64,000 nucleotides of DNA from NCBI GenBank assembly GCA_951213105.1, contig OX578152.1, positions 72,052,680-72,116,679 on the forward strand. The letters are read 5' to 3'. The position numbers and the translations under genes are program-made. Below the pieces are notes generated by a model, which saw nothing but the letters and a program-made list of their open reading frames with translations, made no database searches and had not been told where the DNA came from. The stretch comes from Amaurobius ferox (Eukaryota; Arthropoda; Arachnida; Araneae; Amaurobiidae). Every line of letters begins with the position of its first letter. Positions within the stretch are counted from its first letter, which is position 1. Shown here piece after piece: positions 11,161 to 22,112 of the stretch.

Positions 11161-11250
11161 TTTACTTTTAAGTTTATTCTTATTTTAAAAAGCAGTAAAT
11201 GACCGATAAATAACAAATCGGCCACCATCTCTATGACCTTGATCTACATT

Positions 11251-13120
11251 AAGAAAGGCACCTTCTATAAGGGGAATTAAATTAATAAAACTGGAATTAA
11301 CTAAACTAGAATTAATAAAACTAGAATTAATAAAACTAGAATTTGATCAAACGTACCAAATTTTGGATCTCTACAACAACAACATAATCGCCGGTAAAAG
11401 TGAAAAATTCTGGCATGTTCTGGCCAACTTCGTTTGGGAATTATGTAAAATTTCCGGAAAAATAATAAATTTAGGAAAATTTATCAATAGTTTTGTCATA
11501 AATGATGTGTCCACACTATTTGTCACGATATGAAGCCTCTTTCATAAATTTACTGTTAGCCTATATCAAAGTTCTTTAAAGTGTGTTCTTTGAAACCCTT
11601 GGAATTTCGCGGTAATATCCTAGGGGTTCCGAAACGTGATTGTTTTGGGTGAATTTTCTAAAACACAATCAAGAAACGCGTTACATATGAATTCATAATT
11701 TGGACTACAATGGACTCATTTTGTTGTTCCCCCATCACATTGAAATTCAAAATATTTCCGCGACCGAAAACATTGGTCTGTGTATTAAATATAAAGTTAT
11801 TTATATAATTTGTTAGTGTCAATAAGGAAGATTACTTCCTTTAGTCAACTTTTGTACATTTTTTTTTTTTGCAAAATTAAATTCGTATGGTCTCCTTTAC
11901 CACATTACTAAGTTTGAACACTCTACAGTTTAGTTCTCTCTACGGCGGTTTTCATTTACAGGTTGTGAACTGTATTGACTCATCTTTACTTTTGGATTGG
12001 ATATTGCAAAACCATATGGATATGTCTTCTATTCGAATCAATTAGTTTAAAATATCTTGTTGTAATTATTTAAATAAATATAAATTTAGCAGGGCGCGAA
12101 TAAAGCTGTCTTGTATTATCAACATTTTGAGCCTGTAGGGAAAGTTACGTATTGCGCATCTCAGAAATTTCTTTCTCAAACAATTTCACCCACTTGAACT
12201 TCAATTAAGTAACTCTCTTGAGCTGCGAATTCTACTTGACAAACAATCATAAAAACAATTTATTTAGAACAATGAAAACAAGCTTTAACAAAGTCAATAA
12301 AAAGTCAGGAGTATGTTATAAAAAACCTTCTCTTTTGTTCCCTTCTGCTGATAAATAATGCACCGCTGAAGCAATGAAGAAAATAGCGTTTTTATTCTAT
12401 AGAAAGTCCCTGCATGACGTCACTGCGACGTATGATGACGTTATTGATCTGCTTTTAATTATTTCCTGAGGATGCGGATCGTAAATGCACCCTTTGACAG
12501 CGGATCTGTGTGCTTGGCTGGTGATTAGTAGAGATAGGAGGACAACAGGTGTGACGAAAGTTATAAGGGTACACGATTTAATCGAAAGAGATTATATATT
12601 ATGTGTAAATTCGCAGAATAGACCCTAAGCAAGCTATATTGATCTACGCGACGGATTCGATATACCATCTTAGAAGCAATGAGGCTGAATAAATGGAATA
12701 TTATATACATACAGTTAAGTGAGACTGACTGACTGAGAGAGTGATGAAATACACAACCCTAACTGCTGAAAGTAGATGCGTCATGCTTTGTATACACATG
12801 GGAATTGACCAGTAAGTAATCAGTAAAATCTTAAATCTGGGAATTTTGTTCGAAAAATTTACAAATCGCTGAGTTTTTGTTTTGTCCAATGTAAAACGAC
12901 TAAGGGAACTAAGGCTGACTAAGGGGAACATACATAGTTCAAACTACTGTATGTAGAAACTGGAAACGTTGTACATATAGTAGAAATTGGCCTAAAAGTA
13001 ATGAGAAAAAATTCAAAATCTCGGAATTTTGATAGGAACGTTTCTAAGAATCCCATTTTTTCACATGCTATTACTGCATACATACATTATTTTTTTTAGA
13101 TATATGATCGTTACTTTAAA
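11251..13120. other. Intergenic, no gene seen
   Basis: AT-rich. A short tandem run of aactagaattaataaa (about 11279-11342) borders the Penelope element. A poly-T run lies near 11861. The rest is unrecognised, and short open frames here have no family features. Confidence 0.6.
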
Positions 13121-13199
13121 AATAAAGACAACCAAGCAATTGGCCATAATTAAAAGTATTTTATTAAAAGCTCCTATGGCGACGTACAAAAATTATACA

Positions 13200-13241
13200 G
13201 CCATAGCGCTTTCGGGCATTGCTATGCCCTTCATCAGTGGC
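13200..13241 (-). ncRNA. Hammerhead ribozyme, minimal type I, well preserved
   Basis: Minus strand: GCCA (stem I), CTGATGA (intact core), stem II GGGCAT-AGCA-ATGCCC (six perfect pairs, one extra A before it), GAAA, the self-complementary AGCGCT (stem III with a two-base loop, or a dimer), cleavage base A, then TGGC (stem I). All invariant core bases are present. Such short stem III ribozymes in Penelope elements are thought to act as dimers. Confidence 0.65.
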
Positions 13242-13363
13242 GAAGTGAAAACAAGTGGCGAATATGTGCTTAAATACATACAAGCCATAACCGCCAGACA
13301 AAATGTACATATTAATCACAAAATTTACATATTAAGCGCATGTTCTCCACGTATTTCCACTTC

Positions 13364-13405
13364 GCCACTGATCAAGGGTATAGTAATGCCCGAAAGCGCT
13401 GTAGC
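13364..13405 (+). ncRNA. Hammerhead ribozyme, decayed copy
   Basis: Plus-strand partner of the motif at 13200-13241: GCCA-CTGATCA...ATGCCC-GAAA-GCGCT. The core has GATGA changed to GATCA, stem II has a G-to-T change (GGGTAT), and the base after AGCGCT is G, which is not cleavable in known hammerheads. Probably inactive. Confidence 0.6.
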
Positions 13406-13625
13406 CGTGTAATTTTTTGTACATCGTACAAGGAAATTTTAATAAAAGATTGTCAATTATTGTTGTCAATTGTTTGGTTGTCTTTGTTTTTAAAGTATTA
13501 ATTATTTTGACGTGTTTCCATACTATTTTATATGATCGTTGGTTTATCATGTTATGTAGTAATCCATACGTGAAAATGTACGGCACGAGGAAAGTTCCCC
13601 GAATCCATTAATTTTTAATTAATAG

Positions 13626-13925
13626 GATTAATCTAATTTCCATCTGGTTCATGGAAATTATATTAATTCAATTAATCTAATTTCCATCTGGTTCATGGAA
13701 ATTATATTAATTCAATTAATCTAATTTCCATCTGGTTCATGGAAATTATATTAATTCAATTAATCTAATTTCCATCTGGTTCATGGAAATTATATTAATT
13801 CAATTAATCTAATTTCCATCTGGTTCATGGAAATTATATTAATTCAATTAATCTAATTTCCATCTGGTTCATGGAAATTATATTAATTCAATTAATCTAA
13901 TTTCCATGAACCAGAAAATTTCTAT
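13626..13925. repeat. 44-bp tandem array of hairpin units
   Basis: About six near-identical 44-bp units; ctggttc recurs at 13644, 13688, 13732, 13776, 13820 and 13864. Each unit contains aatttccat-ctggttc-atggaaatt, a 9-bp inverted repeat with a 7-base loop. The last unit ends with the complementary atgaaccag, as if the array folded back. Confidence 0.9.
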
Positions 13926-15226
13926 TATGAACTATTATGAACTATATTATGAACTCGGACGAGGCGAACATGGAATGGCGAGCATGGCGAACTTTTCATT
14001 CATGTTCACATGGAATGTATGGAACTCCTGCGTCCTGACCACTAAATCTTGAGGATTCTTGGGTTTGGGAGGAAATCTTTAAAGAGCTAAACTTGATTAT
14101 CACGAATTTACTGGATTATTTTCATTAATAGCAAATTTCAATTAAAAGAATATTTTTTAAAATAATAGTCATTTGCTTTCTACTAATAAATAATGTATCA
14201 ACACAAAACAAAGTGGCTCTATACTTGCAGCTGATCTAAACTGAATACATTGTGGCTAGCGATGAGTTTCAATCGAATGAAACTATCGAATACCTCGATA
14301 GTTTCAGATCATTCGATAGTCTCGATAGTAATAAAGAACTATTAGAATATAACTTTACCAATAGAAGCGTTTTCCCCAAGCTCGATATTTCAAAACTATT
14401 CGAATACTTTTCAGTCGATAGTAGTATAAAGCGAGTAAATTAACTATTCCAATGATTTTGGACGATTGCCAAATCTATCGTCACCGAATGTAAATTATTG
14501 CGCTTAGCGATAGTTTGCATTCGAATGATTTTGAATTGATAGTGAAGTAAAATATTCATTTGCTTATTCGGTTGATTTTGACAATGTAAGACAGTATTCA
14601 TAAGATGATTTTGGAAGATCGGTTGACTATATAAGATATATTTGTTATTCATCCGTTTACTTTTGAGCATAAATCAATCTTGGTGAAATAAAATAATTGA
14701 TATGGTTTTATTTTTTTGAAAAAAAAATAATTTTGACATGTGAAATAGGCGCCTTTTAGGATGAAATAGTGTATTATTTTTAAAACTTGCATGTAATTGA
14801 TTGAAGCAAATACATTTTATTATAATGACTCAAAAGTAATAACGTTTTGCTTAAACATCAATCTCTAATTTTAATGCAGATTATAGCTAATAAAGTTTAT
14901 AAAATACTTTTGTCGTAGATATTTATGTGAAGAAATTTAATGATGCACTGTTAATTAAGGTACATGATAAGGGAAAATGTCGAATTTTCATGTAACATGT
15001 ATTTTATATGCATTCAGAGCAAAATTATTTTAACAACATGTTCTATAGTATTCATTTATTTAATCATTTCAATATAGAGTCATATTTTTAAGGCATTGCG
15101 GAATTACCGACATATGTGGATAAACGCTATAATGTTCGCCTAGCACTAGCGCCTACTAGTTCGTCCTTATTCTTAGGTTCCACACTCTCAACAGCCAATT
15201 TTTAATGCGGTCGGTTATATGTATAT
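13926..15226. other. Intergenic with CGATAG-rich patch, no gene seen
   Basis: AT-rich. At 14270-14510 the hexamer cgatag or its complement and close variants occur repeatedly, giving short open frames of no evident family. Nothing else recognised. Confidence 0.55.
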
Positions 15227-15278
15227 AAATATTTATATATATATATATATGATATATATATATATATATGTTTATATA

Positions 15279-15320
<42 letters not shown>
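15227..15320. repeat. (TA)n microsatellite
   Basis: Interrupted TA repeat on the 3' side of a Naiad-like fragment. Open frames through it (Tyr-Ile repeats) are meaningless. Confidence 0.95.
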
Positions 15321-15321
<1 letters not shown>

Positions 15322-15473
15322 AGTGAAAAACAATCCAAGAGCAATGATAATAGTAAATATAGAAACATATAGTAATTAGGCGCATATGCAGCTCTAAAAA
15401 TTATTGCCATATAAAATTTAAAAAAAAAAAAAAAAGAGAGAGAGAGGTGTGCTTACGGGGAAGTAGCAAGGTC

Positions 15474-15493
15474 AAGGGGGATTGTGACCCCTT
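15474..15493 (-). other. Conserved octaloop hairpin (copy b)
   Basis: Sense stem AAGGGG/CCCCTT around the loop TCACAATC. The stem differs from other copies but still pairs. It is preceded by an AAAGCATGCTT dyad. Confidence 0.8.
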
Positions 15494-15797
15494 TTCCTGG
15501 TTGAAGCATGCTTTCAGTCCCGGGAAACACTCCCAGAAACCACTAAATGCCCGAAGCAATCACCATCGTGAATGTGGGAAAAGCAGAATCCCTTGAGGAA
15601 CACTAAGACCAGAAAGCGATATAGAAGTTGTAAATATGAAAATACATTGCGAAAATTGCAAAAATTACATGTCAATACTGTATCACAATATCCGTCACAA
15701 TGCACGTCAAAGTCCAAACAGTATCTAAAATAAACAAGTAAGAATAAACTCCATTATAGCGAGTACCGCAGTCGCAGTTACAGTGTTTATCACACAT

Positions 15798-16439
15798 TTA
15801 AAGAATACGTGATAACCATTCATGGAAATAAGTATACTCTTCTGTTCTAAATTTTTTGTAATATGACATGTAATAATGTCGCAAAAAGTTTTTAGGAAAC
15901 GATTGAATCAATGCTTCCTTAATTAATTGACCTTCACAATTGAGCCGATCCTGTTGATTAGAATTTAATTTTCCAAACCGATTAAGATGATTGATGATCA
16001 AATTTCGTTTCACACTCATACTTAAATTTGTGTGCCAGCTTGTTATGTAATTGATTTTACAGTTGAAATTTCTACGTTTATCAAAAATTTTAAAACACAA
16101 TTTGCCATTTTGATCATGATATAAGCATAGATCCAAAAACTCCACTTCCTTGTTATTATTTGGAACATTCTCTATTAGTTCTAGATTTGCTGGATAAAAT
16201 GTGAAATCAAATCGGTCGGAAGGACTAAAATTTGCAATCAAAATGTCATCCACGTAACGGAAGAAGGGAATCTCGTTGAGTATGTGTGTTCCACTTTCGT
16301 AATTGTTTAAATAAAAGTCAGCCAACAAGGAAGAACAACCTCCACCCATTGGAACACCTTTGATCTGTTTGTAGAAATTAGTTCCATTAAATAACACATT
16401 TTCGAACAATACCAACTCAATTAGTTTTTTATACTTCAA
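15798..16439 (-). pseudogene. Naiad-like RT, palm and C-terminal part only
   Basis: An uninterrupted 213-codon stretch. YKKLIELVLFENVLFNGTNF begins the readable part, then YKQIKGVPMGGGCSSLLADF, the catalytic FRYVDDILIA with both Asp residues intact, NLELIENV, VEFLDLCL, and a C-terminal thumb-like region. The fingers, CxC linker and GIY-YIG domains are gone. The ATG is an internal Met, not a real start. It differs clearly from copies 1 and 3, so it represents its own family. The open frame suggests a fairly young insertion, but a truncated RT is not expected to be functional. Confidence 0.82.
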
Positions 16440-16450
16440 TTGGTCAATAC

Positions 16451-16570
16451 TAAAGTGTTACTCCTGGTCGCCAGCTTTGCAACCAGGAGTGCAATGCTGC
16501 GGCATTTGTGACGAGCTCGTTGAAAACTGGGGAGTGGGGTCACAACCCCTCACCGCCATCAAGTAAGCTT
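16451..16570 (+). mobile_element. Short inverted Naiad 3' end
   Basis: A plus-strand terminal fragment, opposite to the RT beside it, with the hairpin GTGGGG-TCACAACC-CCTCAC at 16534-16553 (one G-T pair). This is a small version of the head-to-head arrangement seen at 36553-40328. Confidence 0.55.
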
Positions 16571-16682
16571 TTGCATCCATTCCATTTTTAATGCATTATA
16601 TGGTGTATAGTACCTCTTGCTGCTTTGCGCATAATTACTATAACACATTTATTTCTGATAATCCACTTTCTTTATATTATAT

Positions 16683-16688
<6 letters not shown>

Positions 16689-16736
<48 letters not shown>
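16689..16736. repeat. (TA)n microsatellite
   Basis: About 24 TA units; right flank of the Naiad-like element 2 insertion. Confidence 0.95.
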
Positions 16737-16740
<4 letters not shown>

Positions 16741-16819
16741 TCGAAAAACCTAATTTTCTGACAAGCTTACAAAATAAAAGTATAAATCAGCAAATCTTCA
16801 AGCAAATGGAAAAAAATAC

Positions 16820-17483
16820 TGTATATAAACTGATGGTCAGAACTGCAAGGGGTTATAAAAATCACCAAAACAAACAACTTTCACAATACCATGTGGGGTC
16901 GGAAAGGAACCGGCGAGCCGCGAGAGGGCGCTTTCTCTGGAGTGGATGAAACGTCGCGTCAAAGTGGCGAACACAGTAAATACGCATGCTACACTTTCCA
17001 GTTGCCACCAGCAAAGGTTCTCCGTGAATGTGTGGGCAAGGTTTATCCACGAGCAATTAATTGGCCCGTATCTGTTACCAGACTGCTTAGACGGAGAGCA
17101 GTACCTCACCTTCCTCCAGCCGGTGCTGCCAGATTTACTACGCGTTGTATCAGCAAATCATCGAGAGATATGTGATTCCAACACAACGGAGCGCCAGCAC
17201 ATTACACCAGGATTGTGCAGAACTACCTGGACATTGTTTTCCCGATTTTTTCCTTTGGGGACAGCTAAAAAGCGCGTTAACGAGACGCCCATCGAGGCAC
17301 CCATCGAGTCACCATTATTCGTCTTCACTTTACTCCATTTTGACGCGATGTTTCATCCACTCCTAGAGAAACCACTCTCTCGCGGCTCACCGGTTGCTTT
17401 CTGACCCCACATTGTATTGTGAATGTTGTTTGTTTTGGTGAGTTCTCTAACCCCTTACAGTTCTGACCATCAGTTTATATACA
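16820..17483 (+). mobile_element. Internally deleted Tc1/mariner-type transposon with long inverted repeats
   Basis: The left end TGTATATAAACTGATGGTCA and the right-end complement agree for about 150 bp. Shared landmarks are tcaccaaaacaaacaac, gtggggtc and tggatgaaac.tcgcgtcaaa. Only about 360 bp lies between the arms, so it is a non-autonomous deletion derivative. TA occurs at both outer edges, but flanking TA-rich DNA makes the exact duplication uncertain. Confidence 0.85.
17005..17330 (+). pseudogene. Mariner-type transposase fragment
   Basis: Between the inverted repeats one frame reads FSVNVWARFIHEQLIGPYLL then PDCLDGEQYLTFLQPVLPDL. This is the stretch that follows the first catalytic Asp in IS630/Tc1/mariner-type transposases of insects. 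Another frame gives FFLWGQLKSAL, the block after the last catalytic residue (DFFLWGxLK). The second catalytic Asp (HDGAPAH-type motif) and the N-terminal DNA-binding domain are missing, so most of the gene was lost by internal deletion. Confidence 0.75.
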
Positions 17484-17488
17484 CCCTT

Positions 17489-17498
17489 TATATATATA

Positions 17499-17561
<63 letters not shown>
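17489..17561. repeat. (TA)n microsatellite
   Basis: Long TA tract directly right of the mariner-type element. Confidence 0.95.
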
Positions 17562-17563
<2 letters not shown>

Positions 17564-17863
17564 CATTGGTATTTATAGTAACTTATTGACAATTCTGAAA
17601 CAAGCATGTGTTTGGATTATTTAGAGTTAGACAGTTAGATGCACAGATTTGAAAATCAGTCTAGTCTAATTTATCTTCAAAATTAAGCCAGTTCTGTATA
17701 CTTCCCCTTTTTCGACATTGTGGTCGTGGTTTAACTGCTTTGTTGATTTAAATACTCCGTTATTACTTGACTTACTTGATTTTGTCACTATATCTTTCTA
17801 TAATATATAATTCATATGAAAAAAAGGGGGGGGGAAATGACCAAATGCAAGCCATATAATGGT

Positions 17864-17885
17864 AGAGGGGGATGGCGACCCCTCT
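17864..17885 (-). other. Conserved octaloop hairpin (copy c)
   Basis: Sense stem AGAGGGG/CCCCTCT around TCGCCATC, seven perfect pairs. Confidence 0.8.
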
Positions 17886-18083
17886 TTCCAGTTTAAAAGA
17901 CTGCTTTTATGCCCAGGCAACACTCACGGTACCAATGCCATGCAGTAGCCATACTTCTGTAAATGTGTCAAGTCAAAAACACTCGAAAAAGTGCAAAGTA
18001 ATCAAATAGGAATCAACCAGGATCGCAAGGGAAAGGAAAAAAATGGAAATGCAGCAAATGCCCCTGTCGGTTAATGCAGAGCG

Positions 18084-18114
18084 CATTATATATAAAAGCA
18101 GTTTACGCATGCGT
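18084..18114 (-). promoter_or_regulatory. Possible pseudo-LTR promoter
   Basis: Sense strand ACGCATGCGT (18105-18114) then TATATATAA about 10 bp downstream, the same order as at 6669-6696. Confidence 0.45.
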
Positions 18115-18180
18115 AATTCGTTATTTTCACTTTCGTCGTTCTATACCTCTGCCATATCTTTTAAGTAAGCATTTTCTCCC

Positions 18181-19009
18181 TTTTTTGTATTAAATAGGGA
18201 ATTATAATAACATGTCAGGAAGCCAATTGGATAATTCCGTTTTATTGCCTCCTTCATAATATTCCTATTATGCATGATGCAATCAGACTTTAAGTATTAT
18301 TGCTAATTATTCGATTGTTGAACTTATTGGATAGTGCCCATCACTCTATGATGGTCATGAACTATTAGGATTAAAACGTAATTGTTAATGTAGAAAATAA
18401 TTATCTGTCTTATTATTGATACTTTTAAAGAGTTAAATGAATTACGAAAACTGATTTTTGCCGATCACAACTTAAGTTTTCCTCTGGTCATAAGTGCAGC
18501 TTATATTCGGTTCCTTATTATTATAAATGCTACCAAAGCAAAAACAATCTTATCACACTGGGAGTGAAAATCAAAGGTCCTCCTTAGCTGCTAGTAGTTC
18601 GTCAGAAACATATCCAGCAGACATGACTTCTAGAACTTATAAATGAGTAGTGAAGTTCACCAGTGTAAATATGGATGCCAAATGTCGAAATTGTGGAGTT
18701 GCGCAGTTTAAAACAGTTGCAAGAAGGCCAGAATATTCATGTTGCTACCCAAGGTAGTGCACAAACTATTATAAGAACAGAAAAGCTTTACGGAGACGGT
18801 GTGGTGCATTCAGAGCCTATCAACACAGATTTTTTGGCAAAGAAAAGACATGTTATTGAGGAAAATCGGATGGTACTGTTGATCATACCATCTATGATTG
18901 CGAATTATGGAACAATGTTCGATATGTATATTTTCCTTATAATTCTAAAATGGTTAGTGCTTTCTGCTTGTGCTTGTCTTCCAAATGTAGAGTTGGAGTG
19001 AAATAAATT
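18181..19009. other. Intergenic; one unassigned short open frame
   Basis: A 108-codon plus-strand frame (18675-19001, starting MPNVEIVELRSLKQLQEGQN) has a normal-looking N-half and a hydrophobic C-terminal stretch. I recognise no family and see no splice or promoter context. It may be an exon relic or chance. Confidence 0.4.
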
Positions 19010-19244
19010 ATAAAGAATATGGCGACTTTTTTAAATGTTGTCAAATTAACGAAAATCTAGCCAAATGGATAAAAATGGCACTAAATCAATGAAAATGACG
19101 ACTAACTGACGAAAATTCAATATCTTGGGATAAAATGTAAGTATCTACTGCAAGAATAACCTATTTTTTTTACTGTAAAAGTAGTAAATTCATTGCATTA
19201 TATAAGGAAAGTCATGTGAGCTGCCCACATCAGATTTTTTGATT
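19010..19244 (+). repeat. Repeat R1, 3' fragment
   Basis: Matches the last ~235 bp of R1 (ggcgactttt, aaatgacgactaa, gtaagtatctact, aaggaaagtcatgtg...cacatcagatttttt). Confidence 0.8.
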
Positions 19245-20725
19245 TCATAGTGTAGTGTAAGGAAAATAAAAATAATCGATATAGAAATTCGGTTAATTAT
19301 TATATTCGGAATAATATTATATTTGATATAATTATTTCGGAAATTTTTTTAATTCATATTAAATATAATAATTTTTTTCAAAACATACATGATTTTCTAT
19401 TTGCTGGATTTGAACAATACAAATTAGTAATTACATTTGTCTATATAAGGTAGTGCAAGAAAATTAAAAAATTCGGTATAGGGCAAAATTGTTTACTATG
19501 TATTTCATACTAGAGGACATGGTGTTTTTGTTCAAACTTAAAATAACAATCGTTATTTTGGAAAATTATTTGGAATTCATAACGAGTAATTTTAACTGTA
19601 TCTTTTAATCTTACAATTTAAGAGTCTTACAATTTAAGAGTATAAGGTAATTCAGGAAATTCCTTACATGTCTGAAGTAGAGTAGCTGGTAGCAGGTCTA
19701 GGAGAAATCCAGATGCCCCCTTTCTGTCGAGTGTTGATTAATTGCAAAATTAAGTTTAATACTTTACAGATGCTTCAATTAACAACGAGAAAAGAAATCA
19801 AGTAAAATCTTGTCTCTTGTTTTTCAATCGATGAGGTTCACTTTCTCAAGAGAGGTGTGAAGAGGTTATAAAGAGTGTTGTGAGGTCAGCCCCCCTTTTC
19901 TACAACCCACACAATCCGACTCACCCGAGTGTTGGGAGAAATAAGATAAACTACAGAGAGAAGACAGCCCCATCCCTCAGGAGGCTGAAGAGGCAGCTTG
20001 GGCCGTCGGGTATTCGTTTGTTGACATAGAATGTTACGCTGCAATTTAACAGAAATATTAATAAAAATAACACAGTTTAGAGATGTAAATTGTCAAGCCA
20101 AATGTAAATAGGTAAAGACTGCTGTTCCTAGGAGCATTAATGCACAGAAAGTGACATATGAAGAATTTCATAACAGGTACATCCAAATACAATTGGGTAA
20201 CAAAAGTATCTTATGTAAAAAACAGTATATATGAAACAGTGTAAATAAAACAGAATAAAATTTAACCGGCTTTAAGTATACAATTTTAATAGAATTAATA
20301 CAATATTTTTTTATTCATCACATATCTAAACCACATTATTCTCATCCATGGGATTCACTGGTTCTTTTCTGTATGAGCGCATTCAAAATTGTCTTCATCC
20401 CCTATATTATTGCATAATTAATGTGAGGTGTTCTTGATTTTGAATCTGTCTAAATAGACGACAATAAATTGGTCAAGCCCAGTGAGAAAGAATATTAAAA
20501 ATTTATTTATAATTTGGAAAGAAAAATTTACCCCAGGAAGATAAGTCTTAGTATATAACCCTGTATGAGGTCCCATTGAAAATTTTTAATTTAATTATAT
20601 TTTCACTGGATAAATGGGAGGTGAAAAGGAGTAGTTAATAAGAAAATACCTTTTAGATGAAGCAGATATTCCTAATTATTAACCAGAGGTTTCTAACTAT
20701 CACTATCTTCTTTTCTTACATAAAC
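19245..20725. other. Intergenic, no gene seen
   Basis: AT-rich unrecognised sequence. A moderately GC-rich patch at 19840-20010 has no open frame of note. Confidence 0.6.
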
Positions 20726-21040
20726 AATTTAACAAAATTTGCTTTCGTCAATGCTTACAGCACTTGGATTTAATTTGATTGGATTATTTTAGCACTCTAC
20801 AGTGTTTTATGCGTACCAGTACCATTTTGACAGTGACCTAAAGGTGTAAAGTGAATATCGAATAATTGATGGCATGTGGTATGCACCAAGAGAACCTTTA
20901 TTCGCCAATGCATATAGCACTTGGATTTCACTTGATTGGATAATTTTAGCACTCTACTGTTCTATTTACACCAGTCCCCCTTTGACAAGGAATTGAAGTT
21001 TTAAAGTGAAAACCGAACAATTGCTGGTATTGTATGTATA
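20726..21040. repeat. Tandem duplication of about 165 bp
   Basis: 20740-20875 and 20905-21035 share cagcacttggattt/agcacttggatttcacttga, gattgga.aattttagcactctac and caatt..tggta. Imperfect, two copies. Confidence 0.7.
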
Positions 21041-21829
21041 CACGGAGTTATCCACGCGTTTCTAAATTCGAATCTATCTCCTTCTTATGGATTTTTATGC
21101 TAGAGAGTGAACAGTTTGGTCATAGGTGGATCTTTCGTCTATTATGAGAGTCAAATCTGTGAATTCAAGGCGTGGATTTGGGAAAATTCATGAGAATTCA
21201 TGTATGGGAAGCTTAGAAATCCACTATAAATTGTAGGTTTAGGTGTTATTAACCCTCGTATATTTAAAAGGACTTTAGAAATTTAAGTCAAGCTCGTTTA
21301 ATGGCAGTGACAATAGTTTAAGGCACATACTTGAGAGTATGTATGTCTAACTGTGTTCTAACATAATTAAGACATGCATAAACTTTACTTTCATCTTGGA
21401 ATATACAGAGTTACTTAGAAAAATTCTAAGATATCCAAAAACTTTGTGACGAAAGGTCTATGAATAAACACGTTACGTCTATCTATAGTAGAGTAACCAT
21501 GCTTTATTAAATCAAACGGATTGCAGAGCCCTTAGCGGAATTAGCGCCCTTAGCTGAATTAGAGCCCTTAGCAGAATTAGCGCCCTTAGCGGAGAACTAA
21601 AAAAGTAGAATTATGAACTCGGCAATAAAATAGATAAAAGTAGAAAGCAATTCTAAAGTTGTAGAGCACGTTTGATTAGTAGAAAATGATACCAGAAACG
21701 AACTAATTGCATATATGGAAGGTAATAAATATCAGTTAAATGTCATATCACTAGGACCTGAAACATGGTGATATCTGCAATGCTTGTCAAAATACGTGGA
21801 CATATGTTTTCTTGAATTCGAATTGTTCT
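21041..21829. repeat. Mostly unrecognised; 18-bp tandem repeat inside
   Basis: At 21530-21597 the unit gcccttagc-gaattagc repeats nearly four times. The rest of this stretch shows no gene. Confidence 0.75.
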
Positions 21830-22112
21830 TCTGCGACCCAGACCGTTCGACCTATCCGAAGGTGTAAGGTAACTGTTTGGACGGGCGGGAAGTGCTACCC
21901 AATTTACACTGGAACCCATTAGGGAAAGTATTCACAGGGACCGTACCCTCCTTCCCCTACCACCAACCTCTCGGAAGGACAAATGGACCGACATGTTTAA
22001 CTTGATCGTACTCCGCGTGAACACTACAACAGTTTGGGCAGAGGCAGGAATCGAACTCGGGTCGTCCTAGTGCAATCCTCGCGCGATAATCACTGTGCTG
22101 TCACGCACCCTT
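21830..22112 (-). mobile_element. tRNA-derived SINE (family S1), near full length
   Basis: On the minus strand the tRNA-like head carries A-box-like sequence (rc of 22087-22101) and a B box GAGTTCGATTCC (rc of 22048-22059). The conserved body follows: GTTCACGCGGAGTACGATCA, GGTTGGTGGTAGG and GTAGGTCG-type landmarks. The same body occurs at 57400-57690 and as tails at 52905 and 54668. Confidence 0.82.

Larger units (their letters stand above)
9040..11250 (-). mobile_element. Canonical Penelope element with C-terminal GIY-YIG
   Basis: Minus-strand element in the order N-terminal region (11250-10900), RT (10826-10050), connector (10051-9806), GIY-YIG (about 9770-9660) and C-terminal tail (9557-9400). 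A hammerhead-containing terminus (9046-9087) with a local tandem repeat lies downstream. The domain order is the reverse of the Naiad-like copies in this window. Confidence 0.85.
13121..13500. mobile_element. Two Penelope termini in inverted orientation
   Basis: The left arm (about 13128-13250) and the right arm (about 13350-13495) are inverted repeats of each other, about 120-140 bp each. Landmarks are gacaaccaa.caattg, ttttattaaaa, gtacaaaaa.tta and agcgctttcgggcatt. The same landmarks occur next to the Penelope element at 9000-9090. No coding sequence lies between the arms. Confidence 0.65.
15440..16450 (-). mobile_element. Naiad-like Penelope element 2, 5'-truncated
   Basis: Palm half of an RT (15798-16439) and a 3' region with the octaloop hairpin at 15474-15493, set between (TA)n tracts at 15227-15320 and 16689-16736. 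Homology stops at about 16450, where an inverted terminal piece begins. Confidence 0.8.
17830..18180 (-). mobile_element. Solo Naiad-like 3' end (pseudo-LTR)
   Basis: The same 3' module as in elements 1 and 3 but with no RT next to it: octaloop hairpin at 17864-17885, dyad, and ACGCATGCGT (18105-18114) with TATATAA nearby. The 17562-17829 stretch before it shows nothing recognisable apart from a G run at 17826-17834. Confidence 0.65.

Noticed and set aside
13626..13925. CRISPR array
   Set aside because: Units are contiguous 44-bp tandem repeats with no variable spacers, in a eukaryotic setting.
18675..19001. 108-codon open frame as a host gene
   Set aside because: No recognised family, no splice or promoter evidence, and repeat sequence directly downstream. 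Kept only as an unassigned frame.
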